From NCBI RefSeq assembly GCF_014656395.1, contig NZ_BNCI01000002.1:62001-126000 (forward strand): a stretch of DNA of 64,000 bases. The letters run 5' to 3'. Positions 27,792 through 37,934 of this stretch are shown here, piece after piece. Positions within the stretch are counted from its first letter, which is position 1; every line of letters starts with the position of its first letter. A model generated the notes under the pieces. That model was not told the DNA's origin. It did no database searches and saw only the letters and a program-made list of their open reading frames with translations. A program made the translations under genes and the position numbers. The DNA comes from Kordiimonas sediminis. GTDB taxonomy: Bacteria > Pseudomonadota > Alphaproteobacteria > Sphingomonadales > Kordiimonadaceae.

Positions 27792-29171
27792 GTGGCACCT
27801 ACGGATGACAATAACAATATTCACATGCTTCAGGATATTGACAGGGCGCATCATTTGCACCCTTTCACGGACCCACAGGCACTAAAGACTGCTCCGCCAT
27901 TTGTAGTTGAAAGCGCAGAGGGCTGTATGATCCAGGGGCAGGGCATGTCCTTGCTGGACGCTATGGCTGGTCTTGGTTGTGTAAATATCGGTTATGGCCG
28001 TACCGAGATGGCGCAGACCGCAGCCAAAGCGATGGAAGAGTTGAGTTTCTATCATAGCTTTGCCGCGATCACGCATCCGGCTGCTGCCAAACTGGCTGAC
28101 AAGCTGGCTGCCTTGGCACCGGGCAATCTGAACAAAGTATTTTTTGCAAATTCAGGGTCAGAGGCGAATGAAACCGCCTTGAAGCTGATACAGTATTATT
28201 GGCTGCGTAAAGGCAAGCCCAACAAGACGATCATTCTATCCCGTGACTTTTCCTATCACGGCTCCACACTCGCAACCAGTGCATTGAATGGACTAACCGC
28301 AATGCACGAACCTTTTGGCATTAAAACCAAGGGGCATGTAGAACATGTTATGTCGCCGTTTTGGTACCGTTTCGGTGGCGATATGACTGAGGAGGCATTT
28401 GCCGAGCATGCAGCAAAAGCGATTGAAGACAAAATACTGGAGATTGGTCCGGGCCGCATAGCTGCCTTCGTGGGGGAGCCTATTCAGGGCACCCTGGGTG
28501 CCATTATGCCGCCCAAAGGCTACTGGCCAAAAGTTGCGGAGATCTGCCGTAAATATGATGTGTTACTCTTGGTGGATGAGGTAGTCACCGGAATGGGACG
28601 GACGGGTAATTGGTTTGCACAGGAAACTTACGGTTTCGAAGCAGACCTGATGTCGTTGGCCAAGGGCTTGTCGTCAGGGTACCAACCGATTTCAGCACTG
28701 ATGCTGTCTGACAGTTTTGCCGAAGTTGTAGAAGCAGAATCTGCGGTTTTGCAACACGGCTTTACAACATCGGGCCACCCTGTAGCGGCCGCAGTAGCCC
28801 TGAAAAATATTGAAATTCTGGAACGTGAAAACCTGATCGGTCGAATTAAGTCAGAGATTGGTCCGTATTTCAAACAGGCACTGGAAACGCTTCTGGACCA
28901 CCCGCTGGTCGGGGAAGTACGTGTTGAAGGTTTAATCGCGGCCGTTGAATTGACAAAGAACAAGGTCACGCGAGAACAGTATCCGTACGAATGGGGTGTA
29001 TGTCAGCATGTCGCCAATGCAGCCCTGATGCAGCGGTTAATCGTGCGTCCGGCAGGCAATGTTCTGGTGATGTGTCCCCCTTTCACTATTAGCTCAAGCG
29101 AGATTGACCAGTTGGTTAACGGCCTATCTTCTGCACTGGATCAAACATACGCTGCACTTCAGAATGTCTGA
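27792..29171 (+). CDS. Class III aminotransferase (omega-amino acid--pyruvate type)
   Basis: A 459-residue fold-type I PLP enzyme. The PLP lysine is in LMSLAKGLSSGYQPISA (about residues 287-303), the cofactor Asp is in LLLVDEVVTGMGRTG, and FFANSGSEANETALK binds the phosphate. Full length matches beta-alanine/putrescine/omega-amino acid:pyruvate aminotransferases; the amino donor cannot be fixed. A distant SSADH gene in this window (58,282) could act in the same kind of pathway but is 29 kb away. The start is GTG with GGGAGGGAGG about 6 nt upstream, a very strong ribosome site. Confidence 0.9.
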   Translation: MAPTDDNNNIHMLQDIDRAHHLHPFTDPQALKTAPPFVVESAEGCMIQGQGMSLLDAMAGLGCVNIGYGRTEMAQTAAKAMEELSFYHSFAAITHPAAAKLADKLAALAPGNLNKVFFANSGSEANETALKLIQYYWLRKGKPNKTIILSRDFSYHGSTLATSALNGLTAMHEPFGIKTKGHVEHVMSPFWYRFGGDMTEEAFAEHAAKAIEDKILEIGPGRIAAFVGEPIQGTLGAIMPPKGYWPKVAEICRKYDVLLLVDEVVTGMGRTGNWFAQETYGFEADLMSLAKGLSSGYQPISALMLSDSFAEVVEAESAVLQHGFTTSGHPVAAAVALKNIEILERENLIGRIKSEIGPYFKQALETLLDHPLVGEVRVEGLIAAVELTKNKVTREQYPYEWGVCQHVANAALMQRLIVRPAGNVLVMCPPFTISSSEIDQLVNGLSSALDQTYAALQNV

Positions 29172-29217
29172 TATGTGTGAGTAAACCCAGCAACTGAGAC
29201 CCGGTTCGCAGATCAGG

Positions 29218-30129
29218 TCATATTGCCTGCACGGGGATTTTCTCTCGTCTTGGAGTTGGTTTGCGGCTACGGATCATCATGATGTTGCCGACGATAACCA
29301 GCGAAAGTCCGCTAATGGCAGGCAGGGACCATTCAAATCCTTCAAAAAGGGTTGAAATGATCAGTGCGACGATGGGGGTAAGAACCATGATGTAGCCAGA
29401 CTGGCCTACGCCGATTTTACCGATAAGCGATAGATACAGCACAAAGGCAAATATACTGCCAAACAGGGATAAGTAGACCAGCGCAATCCAGTATTCCGGG
29501 CGGGGGTCAAATACAGGTAGGCCCACCGTCAGCAGGGACAGTACGATGTTAAAGGATGTACCGTATGTCATGCCCCAGAAATTCAGTGCGAGCAGGTTTA
29601 TGTTACGCGCAGATTCTGTTGCGCTGATGGTGTTGCCCGCTGCGGCAAAGACCGTGCTGACGATGCATATAATAATGCCCAGCATTGTTGTGTCTTCCAG
29701 GGATACTGACTGTACCTCTGGCAGGAAAATAAGGGCCAGGCCGGACATGCCAAGCAGGGCGGCAAATAGCAGGGATGGTTTTATCGGTGTTTTCAACACA
29801 ATCCGTGCGCCAAGAATGTTTAGGAATGATAGTAAGGAAAAACAGACTGCTACAAGTCCCGACGTCAGATACTGTGTCCCATAATATACGATGATATAGT
29901 TGGACGAAAACATAAACAGGCCAATGCCAGCTGTAATGATATGCTGGCGCCGGGTCATTACCAGCGGGACGCCACGTTTCAGGCACCAAAGCCCTAACAA
30001 TATTGCGGCCAAACCAAAGCGGTATGTTACCGACCAGCTGGGCGGTACAGTTCCAAGTTGCCATTCAATCGCATACCAGGTTGAACCCCAGATAAGAACG
30101 CAGGAAAGGAATGCTGGAAAAGTACCCAT
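29218..30129 (-). CDS. EamA/DMT family transporter
   Basis: A 303-residue membrane protein with about ten hydrophobic helices arranged as two EamA halves (about residues 1-135 and 148-290). The family signature is seen in FLSCVLIWGSTWYAIEW near the N-terminus and VYLSLFGSIFAFVLYLSLIG (about residues 218-237). Drug/metabolite transporters of this type export amino acids or other small metabolites; the substrate is unknown. It lies 64 bp downstream of the large flagellar-region repeat protein on the same strand but seems functionally unrelated. Confidence 0.88.
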   Translation of the reverse strand: MGTFPAFLSCVLIWGSTWYAIEWQLGTVPPSWSVTYRFGLAAILLGLWCLKRGVPLVMTRRQHIITAGIGLFMFSSNYIIVYYGTQYLTSGLVAVCFSLLSFLNILGARIVLKTPIKPSLLFAALLGMSGLALIFLPEVQSVSLEDTTMLGIIICIVSTVFAAAGNTISATESARNINLLALNFWGMTYGTSFNIVLSLLTVGLPVFDPRPEYWIALVYLSLFGSIFAFVLYLSLIGKIGVGQSGYIMVLTPIVALIISTLFEGFEWSLPAISGLSLVIVGNIMMIRSRKPTPRREKIPVQAI

Positions 30130-30193
30130 AGTGACCTCTGAAATATGTGTGGATCACGCATAACAGGTCTTTGAGTTTGGTCAAGCAGTTAAA

Positions 30194-33100
30194 TCAGCTG
30201 CCAGATAAAAGGTCTTTGGCATCAATGGGGAATGGGCGCCCATCAATGATGGCTATATGTCCTGAAAACCCGCTTTCCTTCAGGGCTGTTTCATACAAGG
30301 TAGGTATGCCTGCCTTTAAGTCGGTCGGCAACATGCCGGTTGAACGGATAATGATATTCATCGTATCCTTTCCTACTCTGCCTTCCACTTGGACAGGGCC
30401 GATTTCACTGAAGTCAGTTTCGATTAAAAAACGCTGTTTGGCGTCTTCCTCTGGCGTATCGTCCTGTTGGTTCTTTGAGGACTGTTCCTCTGGATCGTTC
30501 GATAAAAGCATGGTGATCAGGGGAATGGTGCCGTCTCGTTGAATATCCTGTGGTATCAGGATTGGACGCCATTCACCGCTTGTGTCATTTGTCTGACCTA
30601 AAATCTGACCCAATTCTGCCCGTAACCTTTCCAGCAGTTCAGGGGCCGTATCCTCCAGTGCTTTGGACAGGACGCTACCAAGGTAGCTGTCGGCATCACC
30701 TTGGGCAGCTTGGGCTGTTGCATGCAGAACGGCCGCGGTGAAATTCTTCCCGCCCATTGCTGTTCTTTGGTGCATGGCGGTCAAAGACGGCTGATTGTCA
30801 CCAAGAATGCTGTAGCTCATTTGAAGGGAAGGCCATGAACGGGTCGACACCATCTGCTGGACAGGGTCGGTGACGGGTAAGGACTGAGAAGTTGTGGGTG
30901 TGCCCTCGGCTCCCAGGCCAGCGGTCACAGGCCAGTAAAATAAACTTTCCCCAACCTGTGGTCGGTTTCGGCCGGGTAATGTTGCAACAAAATCACCCGC
31001 AGATGTTTCAAGCCGGAGGTCATTCATAGGGCCCTGCGGGGAGAGAAACGCGCGATTGACATGAACCGCCGTTACAGATGTTTCCATCGTCTGTGCCGAC
31101 GGTGTGGTCGCTGCAATGCCCTCAGTGGCGGCAGCCCTGCTTGCCGTGAAATGGACGGCGTTTGTTCCGTCATTTCCTATTACCTTGCCCGTGTAAACAC
31201 CGTCCGGAAGGTGTGATGGTGTCCCGGACGCAGAGGCTTGCGAAGATGTGACAGACGGTGCAGAATTTGCTGCGTCATCCCTAAAGACAGCAACTATTTG
31301 TCCGGTTAGTTTTTCTGCGGCCTCTGCTGCAACTAAAAAGGACCCTTTGTCAGTTTCCACTTTTGCGAAAGATGTTTGTGTGCCTTTTCCGTCGGGCAAA
31401 AGCGATGCCAGAGGAATGTCCAGATTTTTTGCCTCTGCGCCTGTAAAAGACTGGACATTTGTTACCGTCGCAAGCTGGGCCGGGTTTACACTGCTTTCCG
31501 CAACATCTACGGCAACTATCTGGTAGGGCTGGGGCGCTGCCTGAGACCCACCACCTCCTGCCAGTGAGAGTGCAGTGACGAACGGTCCGACAGCCCCCTC
31601 AGGCAGGGTGGGGGCAGATACTGATTGCGTTACATTTGTACCAGCAAGTGAGGCGGCAACCTGACGCGCGGTTGATTGCGCGCTGACTGTGTCCTGAACA
31701 TTTGTCGGATTACCGACTACTGGCCCAAGCTTGGCAGCCGATCCCAGCAGGGACAGTGTGCTGGAAATGGGCGCGGGTCTTTGCTGCACGGGCGGGAGGA
31801 GTGCACCGGAGGGATCGGCACGTCTTTTTCCGGCAAATAAAGAGTGCGATCTATATAGCGGGTCAAAGGGGGTACCTGTTTGTGCCAGTGACTGTCCGCT
31901 GCTGGCGGCAGACAAGGGGCCTTGTTCATCAAAGGTAACTGTTTGGTGGGCGCCTGTTTTTTGCTGCGAGGAAATCAGGGTGGCGAGATCTTTATCTGCC
32001 ACTGTCCCCTGATAAGGGGAATGTATTTGCTGCGAAACCTGCGACGGTGTTGGTATTGCCGCGTTTGTTTGCTGTAGCCGGTCAGGACTGATCCCTACAG
32101 GCTGTCTGGGACTTTCCTGCTGTATCGCGGCTTTGTCGCCGTGGGTTAGTGCAAGCTGCACTGGCTCCGGCAGAGGTTTGTCATTCACTGCGGTGACGGT
32201 GACATTCAGCTTGGACAGCTCTTTTTGCGCCGTGTCTGTCGCTTGGTCAGCAAGTGTGACTTGTAGTTTATCTCCTGGCTTGAACGGAATATCCGCGGGC
32301 AAGGCATATGTGCCTGCAGGTGTTTGCAAGGCGACCTGTTGTCCGTCCTCCCTGGCGGTGACATAGGCTTCGAAACGCCGCGGCAGCAAGTCTGGGCGCG
32401 GGGCACTATCGTTACTGTCCCTTGCGGCTGTAGTTTCCCGTGTCTGCCAGGAGTCGGTTGGAACAGCTTCAGTACCGCGAGATGTATCAGATACAGTGCT
32501 TTCCCGTGACGGGTTAGCAGCTTGGGGTGCTGTTTCCGTCGTCGCCGGCCGATCAGTGGCCGCTTGCGCTTGTTCTTCCGCAGGGGAAGATTGCTGAGTA
32601 GTCGCGTATGCAGTTCTCGGTGTCCGCATGTCAGGGCGATCATATTCACGGATCTGCGACCTTGTCCGGGGACTTTCTTCCTGAATTTCTGTTAACTGCG
32701 CTTTGATTGGCGGGTCATACACCGTGTTGTTAATGCGGATAACGTCTGCGGAAATATTTTCAAAATGCCCCTGCCTGTGCATTTGTTCCCGGGCTGCTTT
32801 GAAATCAATCTGCATCTGCACATCATCATGGGGGCTGAATTTGTCCGCAGGCGAGACAAGGTAGGTCGCAAAGGCCGTCCGGATAACCGGGCGTTGATCA
32901 GCACTTTCTTCTACGCGGACCATGATTGGTCTTTCCTGCGGCTTTTCTGGCTGATTAGTGGCCACTTGGCTGACTGTTCCCGGGCCTGCCGCCGCGCTTG
33001 CAGGGGATACCGTGTCTGCATTTTCAGCCGACAGAAGCGTCATCGTCTCCCGCGTTTCCAGTGGCTTGCCGTTTACAGCCAGAATATCTGCGGTCACCGG

Positions 33101-33880
33101 ACCTTTCACCGATGTCAGACGCAGGGTAAGACGACTATTCTGCGCTGCGGTTGGTGCCGGATTAACCGCAAAGCTGCCAAAAGGCGTTGTAACAGCCGCC
33201 AGAATTTTTGCTGCAGGGTCACTCGTTCTTTCGACTGATGCCGAAAACACCTGTCCGATCGACGTTTTGGCAAAAGCCTGTTCTGGAGTGGGGGGCGCCT
33301 GCGTGGACGAAACCCCTATATTTTGCTGTACAGTGACGGTATCTGTTTGCCGTGTCGGGGCATAGGTCGCACCCGTCGCTTGCTGACTAGCTTGTTTGCC
33401 ATAACCAGGCGTGGCCGCTTGAGTGGCGTTCCCGTGAATGGCGATAACATCCAGATTTAACCGAACCGGAGGGTCGATATCTTTTCCGTTTTTAACCAGT
33501 AAATCCGCTTTGACTGCTTTGCCTGCTTCTCTGACTTCCAGTTCAACATTATCTCCGGGCCGCAGACCAGCATCAGGCCGCAGGGCATATGTCGCGCGTT
33601 CGGTTTCAATGATGGGTCGGCCGTCCGCGTCCATTCTGGCGATTTTATTATTGATTTTGTCGCCGTACTGGAGGTGGGCTGCTGATGCAGATATGGAGAC
33701 AGCAACATCCCTGCCGTGGAACGCTTCACTCGTGTCGCTCGTCTGACCTTTTGAGGATTGATTACGAGCCTGTGTGTCTGTGTTTTTACTATTGTCGCGA
33801 GTGACCTGTTCCGACTTGTCCGGAGCACGAGCGACAGCCGGGGTCGGCTTTGGTCCCGATGGGCCGTAGATGTCGCTCAT
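30194..33880 (-). CDS. Large repeat protein with FliK-like C-terminal domain, end of the flagellar operon
   Basis: A 1,228-residue protein without signal peptide or membrane helix, rich in Ala, Gln, Thr, Ser and Pro. At least four related beta-rich modules of about 70 residues can be aligned by eye at about 78-150, 208-280, 318-400 and 500-580. They share an A/G-T-Y-A/L-L-x-P turn, a following PGD-x-V/L-x-V/L strand, and an end like V-x-AVNxKPL. Low-complexity linkers separate them. The last 100 residues (FLIETDFSEIGPVQVEGRVG, then MNIIIRSTGMLPTDLKAG) resemble the C-terminal domain of FliK hook-length proteins. It starts 17 bp after flhG. A true fliK is at 47,150, so this would be a second, divergent FliK-type protein; its role is unknown. 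Confidence 0.65.
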   Translation of the reverse strand: MSDIYGPSGPKPTPAVARAPDKSEQVTRDNSKNTDTQARNQSSKGQTSDTSEAFHGRDVAVSISASAAHLQYGDKINNKIARMDADGRPIIETERATYALRPDAGLRPGDNVELEVREAGKAVKADLLVKNGKDIDPPVRLNLDVIAIHGNATQAATPGYGKQASQQATGATYAPTRQTDTVTVQQNIGVSSTQAPPTPEQAFAKTSIGQVFSASVERTSDPAAKILAAVTTPFGSFAVNPAPTAAQNSRLTLRLTSVKGPVTADILAVNGKPLETRETMTLLSAENADTVSPASAAAGPGTVSQVATNQPEKPQERPIMVRVEESADQRPVIRTAFATYLVSPADKFSPHDDVQMQIDFKAAREQMHRQGHFENISADVIRINNTVYDPPIKAQLTEIQEESPRTRSQIREYDRPDMRTPRTAYATTQQSSPAEEQAQAATDRPATTETAPQAANPSRESTVSDTSRGTEAVPTDSWQTRETTAARDSNDSAPRPDLLPRRFEAYVTAREDGQQVALQTPAGTYALPADIPFKPGDKLQVTLADQATDTAQKELSKLNVTVTAVNDKPLPEPVQLALTHGDKAAIQQESPRQPVGISPDRLQQTNAAIPTPSQVSQQIHSPYQGTVADKDLATLISSQQKTGAHQTVTFDEQGPLSAASSGQSLAQTGTPFDPLYRSHSLFAGKRRADPSGALLPPVQQRPAPISSTLSLLGSAAKLGPVVGNPTNVQDTVSAQSTARQVAASLAGTNVTQSVSAPTLPEGAVGPFVTALSLAGGGGSQAAPQPYQIVAVDVAESSVNPAQLATVTNVQSFTGAEAKNLDIPLASLLPDGKGTQTSFAKVETDKGSFLVAAEAAEKLTGQIVAVFRDDAANSAPSVTSSQASASGTPSHLPDGVYTGKVIGNDGTNAVHFTASRAAATEGIAATTPSAQTMETSVTAVHVNRAFLSPQGPMNDLRLETSAGDFVATLPGRNRPQVGESLFYWPVTAGLGAEGTPTTSQSLPVTDPVQQMVSTRSWPSLQMSYSILGDNQPSLTAMHQRTAMGGKNFTAAVLHATAQAAQGDADSYLGSVLSKALEDTAPELLERLRAELGQILGQTNDTSGEWRPILIPQDIQRDGTIPLITMLLSNDPEEQSSKNQQDDTPEEDAKQRFLIETDFSEIGPVQVEGRVGKDTMNIIIRSTGMLPTDLKAGIPTLYETALKESGFSGHIAIIDGRPFPIDAKDLLSGS

Positions 33881-33897
33881 TCAGTGTTCCTTCTAGA

Positions 33898-34677
33898 TTA
33901 CCGACCAATAATTCCTGCTGCTATTTTGGTCATATCCTGTGCCGCGTCAGCTTGGGGATGACGGGACATCAGCGGTACTTGTGCCCTGATTGCATCCACA
34001 ACTCGCGTATCAGACTTAATAATACCTGCTAAGGGTGGTGAAATCTTCAAAAATCCTTCACACGCACGTTTAATTGCTTCGTAAGCTTTTTCACCTTCGC
34101 GCTTGCTACCCACATTGTTAACGATTATCGACATGTCGGCATTTTTATCCCGCATGTTAATAACCTTTACGAATGCATAGGCATCTGTCAGTGACGTGGG
34201 ATCTGCGGTCATGATAACCAGGAGCTTCCCCTTGTGCCGGGACAGTGTGATCACACTTGAATCAATCCCTGCGGATAGATCAAGGAGAACATGGTCGTAA
34301 TTTTCTGCAAGATTAATCAGGCCATTCCGGATGGCAAGCAGTGTGTCTTTTGATAGAGACCCGAGGGCACCAGACCCTGATTTTCCGGGGAGAACATCGA
34401 AACTGCCTCCCTTGTCATCATAGCGTGTGACGATCTCAGCCAGACTGGCATCCCCGGATATAAAGTCCCCGATATCTTTTTTCGGCATCAGCCCCAGTTG
34501 AATATCAATATTTGCAAGACCGAGATCACCATCAAACAATAACACCTTGCGTCCACTTCTGGCGAGTGTGTGGGCCAGGGTAACACTGCACCATGTTTTT
34601 CCCACACCACCTTTGCCAGATGCAATGGTGATCAGTTTATGTTCATTCAAGGAATTTGCGAGAGTATTTGCGGTCAT
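33898..34677 (-). CDS. flhG: Flagellar number regulator FlhG (MinD-like ATPase)
   Basis: A 259-residue P-loop ATPase of the ParA/MinD group. The deviant Walker A is ASGKGGVGKTWCSVTLAHT (about residues 18-36), followed by LLFDGDLGLANIDIQLGL and the Walker B VLLDLSAGIDSSV. FlhG (FleN/YlxH) limits the number of polar flagella together with FlhF. The ATG at 34677 begins 1 nt after the flhF stop; another in-frame ATG at 34689 would overlap flhF and is possible. Its position after flhF supports a polar flagellum. Confidence 0.92.
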   Translation of the reverse strand: MTANTLANSLNEHKLITIASGKGGVGKTWCSVTLAHTLARSGRKVLLFDGDLGLANIDIQLGLMPKKDIGDFISGDASLAEIVTRYDDKGGSFDVLPGKSGSGALGSLSKDTLLAIRNGLINLAENYDHVLLDLSAGIDSSVITLSRHKGKLLVIMTADPTSLTDAYAFVKVINMRDKNADMSIIVNNVGSKREGEKAYEAIKRACEGFLKISPPLAGIIKSDTRVVDAIRAQVPLMSRHPQADAAQDMTKIAAGIIGR

Positions 34678-34678
34678 T

Positions 34679-35734
34679 TTACTGTCCATTCTTCCGGTCG
34701 GACGATTGGGACCGGGCCTGAGATTTTGGAAGTGTTGTCAAAAGGCGTGCCAGGGCAAGGGGGCTTGCCGGCTCCAGTCCTTCTGCAACGAATGGGCTGC
34801 GGCTGATAGCGGCAACCGATAAATATCCGGGACGGGCAGCCATGATAATGCTGGCATAGCGGCGTGCTGCATCCAGTCGTGTCGCGATAAAGCGCTGGCA
34901 TCCCATTTTTGCAAAAATGCCCGCGATTTCCTGGGCATCAAGTGGATCAAGACCTGCGGGCATGACAAGCACAGGTTCGGCGTCTACGGATTTAATAAGC
35001 TTCAGAAGGCTTTCGAGTTCTGCCATATCAAACGGGTTTGTTCCCGGCGCATCAATAACTGTCAGCGCATTTGTGGTGTCTGCAGACTGGACAAGGCTTT
35101 GCAGTTCCTTTGCATTGGCAGCGGTCTGCACGGTTTTCTTCATAAGCTGGGCATAATGGTCAAGCTGCGCGATGCCCGCAGCCTTGACAGTGTCCGTGGA
35201 TATTAGTTTCAGGGACCGCTGGTGCAGAACTGCGTCTGCTGCCAGTTTTGCAGCACAGACCGTCTTACCAGCACCGGGTGGACCAACCAATATGATGGGC
35301 CGACTGGTATAGTCGGTCAATGGGCTGAAACTGATGCTGGTCTCCAGGGCCGTGGAAAATGCTTCGGGCAAGCTTGCGCAGTCAACACTCCTTGCCGCCG
35401 CTCCTAGGTGGCCAGCAGTTTCGAATGGCAGGCCGTGATGGTTCAGGACGGCATTGATGTCTGCGGCATCAAATTCAGGACTGGGGATAATAGACGGGGA
35501 TGCTTCTGCATTAGCGCGCGCTATTTCTGATGCTTGCAGCGGTGTTTGCTGCGTTTGGGGTGTCTTCGCAGGAGGCGGAGGTGTTGCCCCCGCTTCCAGC
35601 GCCGCAGTAACCCGTGCACCACCAATCTTGCTGCTTTCTTCTGTTGAAATGATGATGGCATCCGGTCCCATTTCATTACGGACCAGTTCCATGACCTCTT
35701 TCATATTTTTGGCGTGAAAGGTTTTAAGCCTCAT
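34679..35734 (-). CDS. flhF: Flagellar placement GTPase FlhF (SRP-type)
   Basis: A 351-residue SRP-family GTPase that marks the pole for flagellar assembly. The N-terminal B region begins MRLKTFHAKNMKEVMELVRN, the usual FlhF start. The G domain has P-loop ILVGPPGAGKTVCAAKLA (about residues 146-163), ISTDTVKAAGIAQLDHYA for G2/G3, and VLVMPAGLDPLDAQEIAG near the end. The last part is shorter than in some homologues. It sits between flhA and flhG, in the standard flhA-flhF-flhG order. Confidence 0.92.
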   Translation of the reverse strand: MRLKTFHAKNMKEVMELVRNEMGPDAIIISTEESSKIGGARVTAALEAGATPPPPAKTPQTQQTPLQASEIARANAEASPSIIPSPEFDAADINAVLNHHGLPFETAGHLGAAARSVDCASLPEAFSTALETSISFSPLTDYTSRPIILVGPPGAGKTVCAAKLAADAVLHQRSLKLISTDTVKAAGIAQLDHYAQLMKKTVQTAANAKELQSLVQSADTTNALTVIDAPGTNPFDMAELESLLKLIKSVDAEPVLVMPAGLDPLDAQEIAGIFAKMGCQRFIATRLDAARRYASIIMAARPGYLSVAAISRSPFVAEGLEPASPLALARLLTTLPKSQARSQSSDRKNGQ

Positions 35735-35785
35735 GATTTAATAATAACCTTTGAATATCTGTCACGATACGGGGACATAATACTA

Positions 35786-37900
35786 TCATACCTGACCCAG
35801 TGTCCGGATTTTAGCCAGCGGATGTATTTCATTCTGGCTCATGACCACTGTGGCTGGTCGGAAACGTTCAACAATGGATCTGACATACGGCCGGGCAAGG
35901 GGACTTGTAAGTAGCACTGGGGCTTCCCCGCGCTCTGCCTGTTGATCAAATACAAGGCGAACGGAGTTAATAAACTCCTGCAGGCGTGTTGGTGCCATCG
36001 CCAGTTGGCGTTCTTCGCCGCCGCCCACAAGACTTTCTGCGAACGCCTGTTCCCATTCTGCGGACAAGGTTACCAGGGGTACAAATCCATCAGGTGTTGC
36101 GTTTGCAGCGCATAGCTGCCGCGCCAGGCGTGTTCTGACATGTTCAGTAATAATCACGATATTCTTAGACAGGCCTGCACCTTCGGCGATGCCCTCAAGA
36201 ATAGTTGGCAAATCACGAATGGAGACCCGTTCCACCAGAAGGGACTGCAAAATACGCTGAATACCGGATACAGTAATCTGGTTCGGGATAAGATCTGCGA
36301 TCAGTTTCTGATTATCGGTCGGCAGGTCGTCCAGAAGTTTTTGTGTTTCTGCATACGACAACAATTCAGACATGTTTTCTTTCAGAACTTCTGTCAGATG
36401 CGTCACAATAACGGTTGCTGCGTCAACAACCGTGTACCCGCGGAAAGAGGCTTCTTCCTTCGCGCCTGCATCAACCCAAGTGGCAGGCAGGCCAAAGGCT
36501 GGCTCTGTTGTTGCTTCGCCCGGAATTTGCACAGGCTGTCCTTGTGGGTCCATCACCAGAAGCATGCCGGGCCGGACTTCGCCTGCGCCTACCTCGGTTT
36601 CCTTGACCCGAATGACATAGCCGTTTGACGGTAATTGCATATTATCAAGAATGCGTACCGACGGCATTACGAAGCCCAGTTCAGATGCCATTTGCCGTCT
36701 TAAGGCTTTGATCTGATCGGTCAGGCGGAAGCCGTTATCATCATTGATGAGCGTCAGCAACCCATACCCCAATTCCAGACGTAATTGGTCGATTGCAAGG
36801 GCACTGGTGATTGGCTCTTCAACCGGTACGGCTTTTTGTTTTTCTGCGGCTTTTGCTACTTGAACCTGTTCGGCTTGTTTAATATTCCGCTGGCTTAGGG
36901 CAAAGGCAATATATCCAAGGGTACTGCCCATCAGCGCGAACGGGAAAAAGGGTATCCCAGGCATAAAGCTCATGGCGAATAAAAGGGCTGATGTAACACC
37001 CAGTGCCCGCGGGTAATTTGTCATTTGCCCAAAGAGCGCCTTGTCTGTCTGGCCAGTCAGCCCTGCTTTTGTGACCAGAAGGCCGGCTGCGGTAGAGACG
37101 ATCAGCGCCGGTATCTGGGACACCAGCCCGTCACCAATGGTCAAAATGGTGTAGCGGTTCATTGCGTCACCAACAGACATATCTTCAATGGCGACACCAA
37201 TAATAATACCGCCGATAATATTGATGAAAGTGATCAGGAGGCCGGCAATGGCATCACCGCGAACAAATTTTGCTGCACCGTCCATGGAGCCGAAGAAACT
37301 GCTTTCATCTTCCAGTTCTTTCCGTCGTGTTCGGGCCTCTGTTTCGTCGATAAGGCCTGCAGACATATCTGCGTCGATGGCCATCTGTTTACCGGGCATG
37401 GCATCAAGGCTAAAACGGGCTGCGACTTCGGCTATTCGGCCTGATCCCTTTGTAATAACGACAAAATTTACGATCACCAGAATAGAGAATACAATAATCC
37501 CGATAACAACCTGACCACTCATCAGGAAACCGCCAAAGGCTTCAATAACCTTACCAGCGGCATCGGACCCCGTGTGACCTTCCGCCAATATTAGCCGAGT
37601 TGAAGCCAGGTTCAGGGATAATCGCAGCATCGTTGCAATCAGGAGAACCGTGGGAAAACTGCTAAACTGCAAAGGTTTCTGGATGAACAAACTGGTCATC
37701 AGGATCATCACAGAAAAGGTGATGCTAAGCGCCAGCATAATGTCCAGAAGCCAGCTTGGCATGGGCATAATAAGCATCAGCAGAATAGCGACAATGCCAA
37801 TTGCGAAGGCAATGTCGCTGTTCTTCATTCCTGCAAGAAAGCTATTAAAGTTAAAGCCACCCTGCGGATTCTGCTTATTGCCGGACGCTGAATCGCTCAT
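35786..37900 (-). CDS. flhA: Flagellar type III export gate protein FlhA
   Basis: A 704-residue export-gate protein with about eight membrane helices in the first 330 residues, including the FHIPEP-family block NFVVITKGSGRIAEVAARFS (about residues 148-167) and ALPGKQMAIDAD-like stretch, then a cytoplasmic domain with VRIRDNMQL-type and EVLKENMSELLSYAETQKLL segments that docks export substrates. Length is standard. It is 34 bp downstream of flbD and 51 bp upstream of flhF. flhB is not in this window. Confidence 0.95.
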   Translation of the reverse strand: MSDSASGNKQNPQGGFNFNSFLAGMKNSDIAFAIGIVAILLMLIMPMPSWLLDIMLALSITFSVMILMTSLFIQKPLQFSSFPTVLLIATMLRLSLNLASTRLILAEGHTGSDAAGKVIEAFGGFLMSGQVVIGIIVFSILVIVNFVVITKGSGRIAEVAARFSLDAMPGKQMAIDADMSAGLIDETEARTRRKELEDESSFFGSMDGAAKFVRGDAIAGLLITFINIIGGIIIGVAIEDMSVGDAMNRYTILTIGDGLVSQIPALIVSTAAGLLVTKAGLTGQTDKALFGQMTNYPRALGVTSALLFAMSFMPGIPFFPFALMGSTLGYIAFALSQRNIKQAEQVQVAKAAEKQKAVPVEEPITSALAIDQLRLELGYGLLTLINDDNGFRLTDQIKALRRQMASELGFVMPSVRILDNMQLPSNGYVIRVKETEVGAGEVRPGMLLVMDPQGQPVQIPGEATTEPAFGLPATWVDAGAKEEASFRGYTVVDAATVIVTHLTEVLKENMSELLSYAETQKLLDDLPTDNQKLIADLIPNQITVSGIQRILQSLLVERVSIRDLPTILEGIAEGAGLSKNIVIITEHVRTRLARQLCAANATPDGFVPLVTLSAEWEQAFAESLVGGGEERQLAMAPTRLQEFINSVRLVFDQQAERGEAPVLLTSPLARPYVRSIVERFRPATVVMSQNEIHPLAKIRTLGQV

Positions 37901-37934
37901 TCATGTACCCTTACTGGCTATATGCTAGCACGCA

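Noticed and set aside
36140-36628. 162-residue open frame on the plus strand
   Set aside because: Shadow of flhA.
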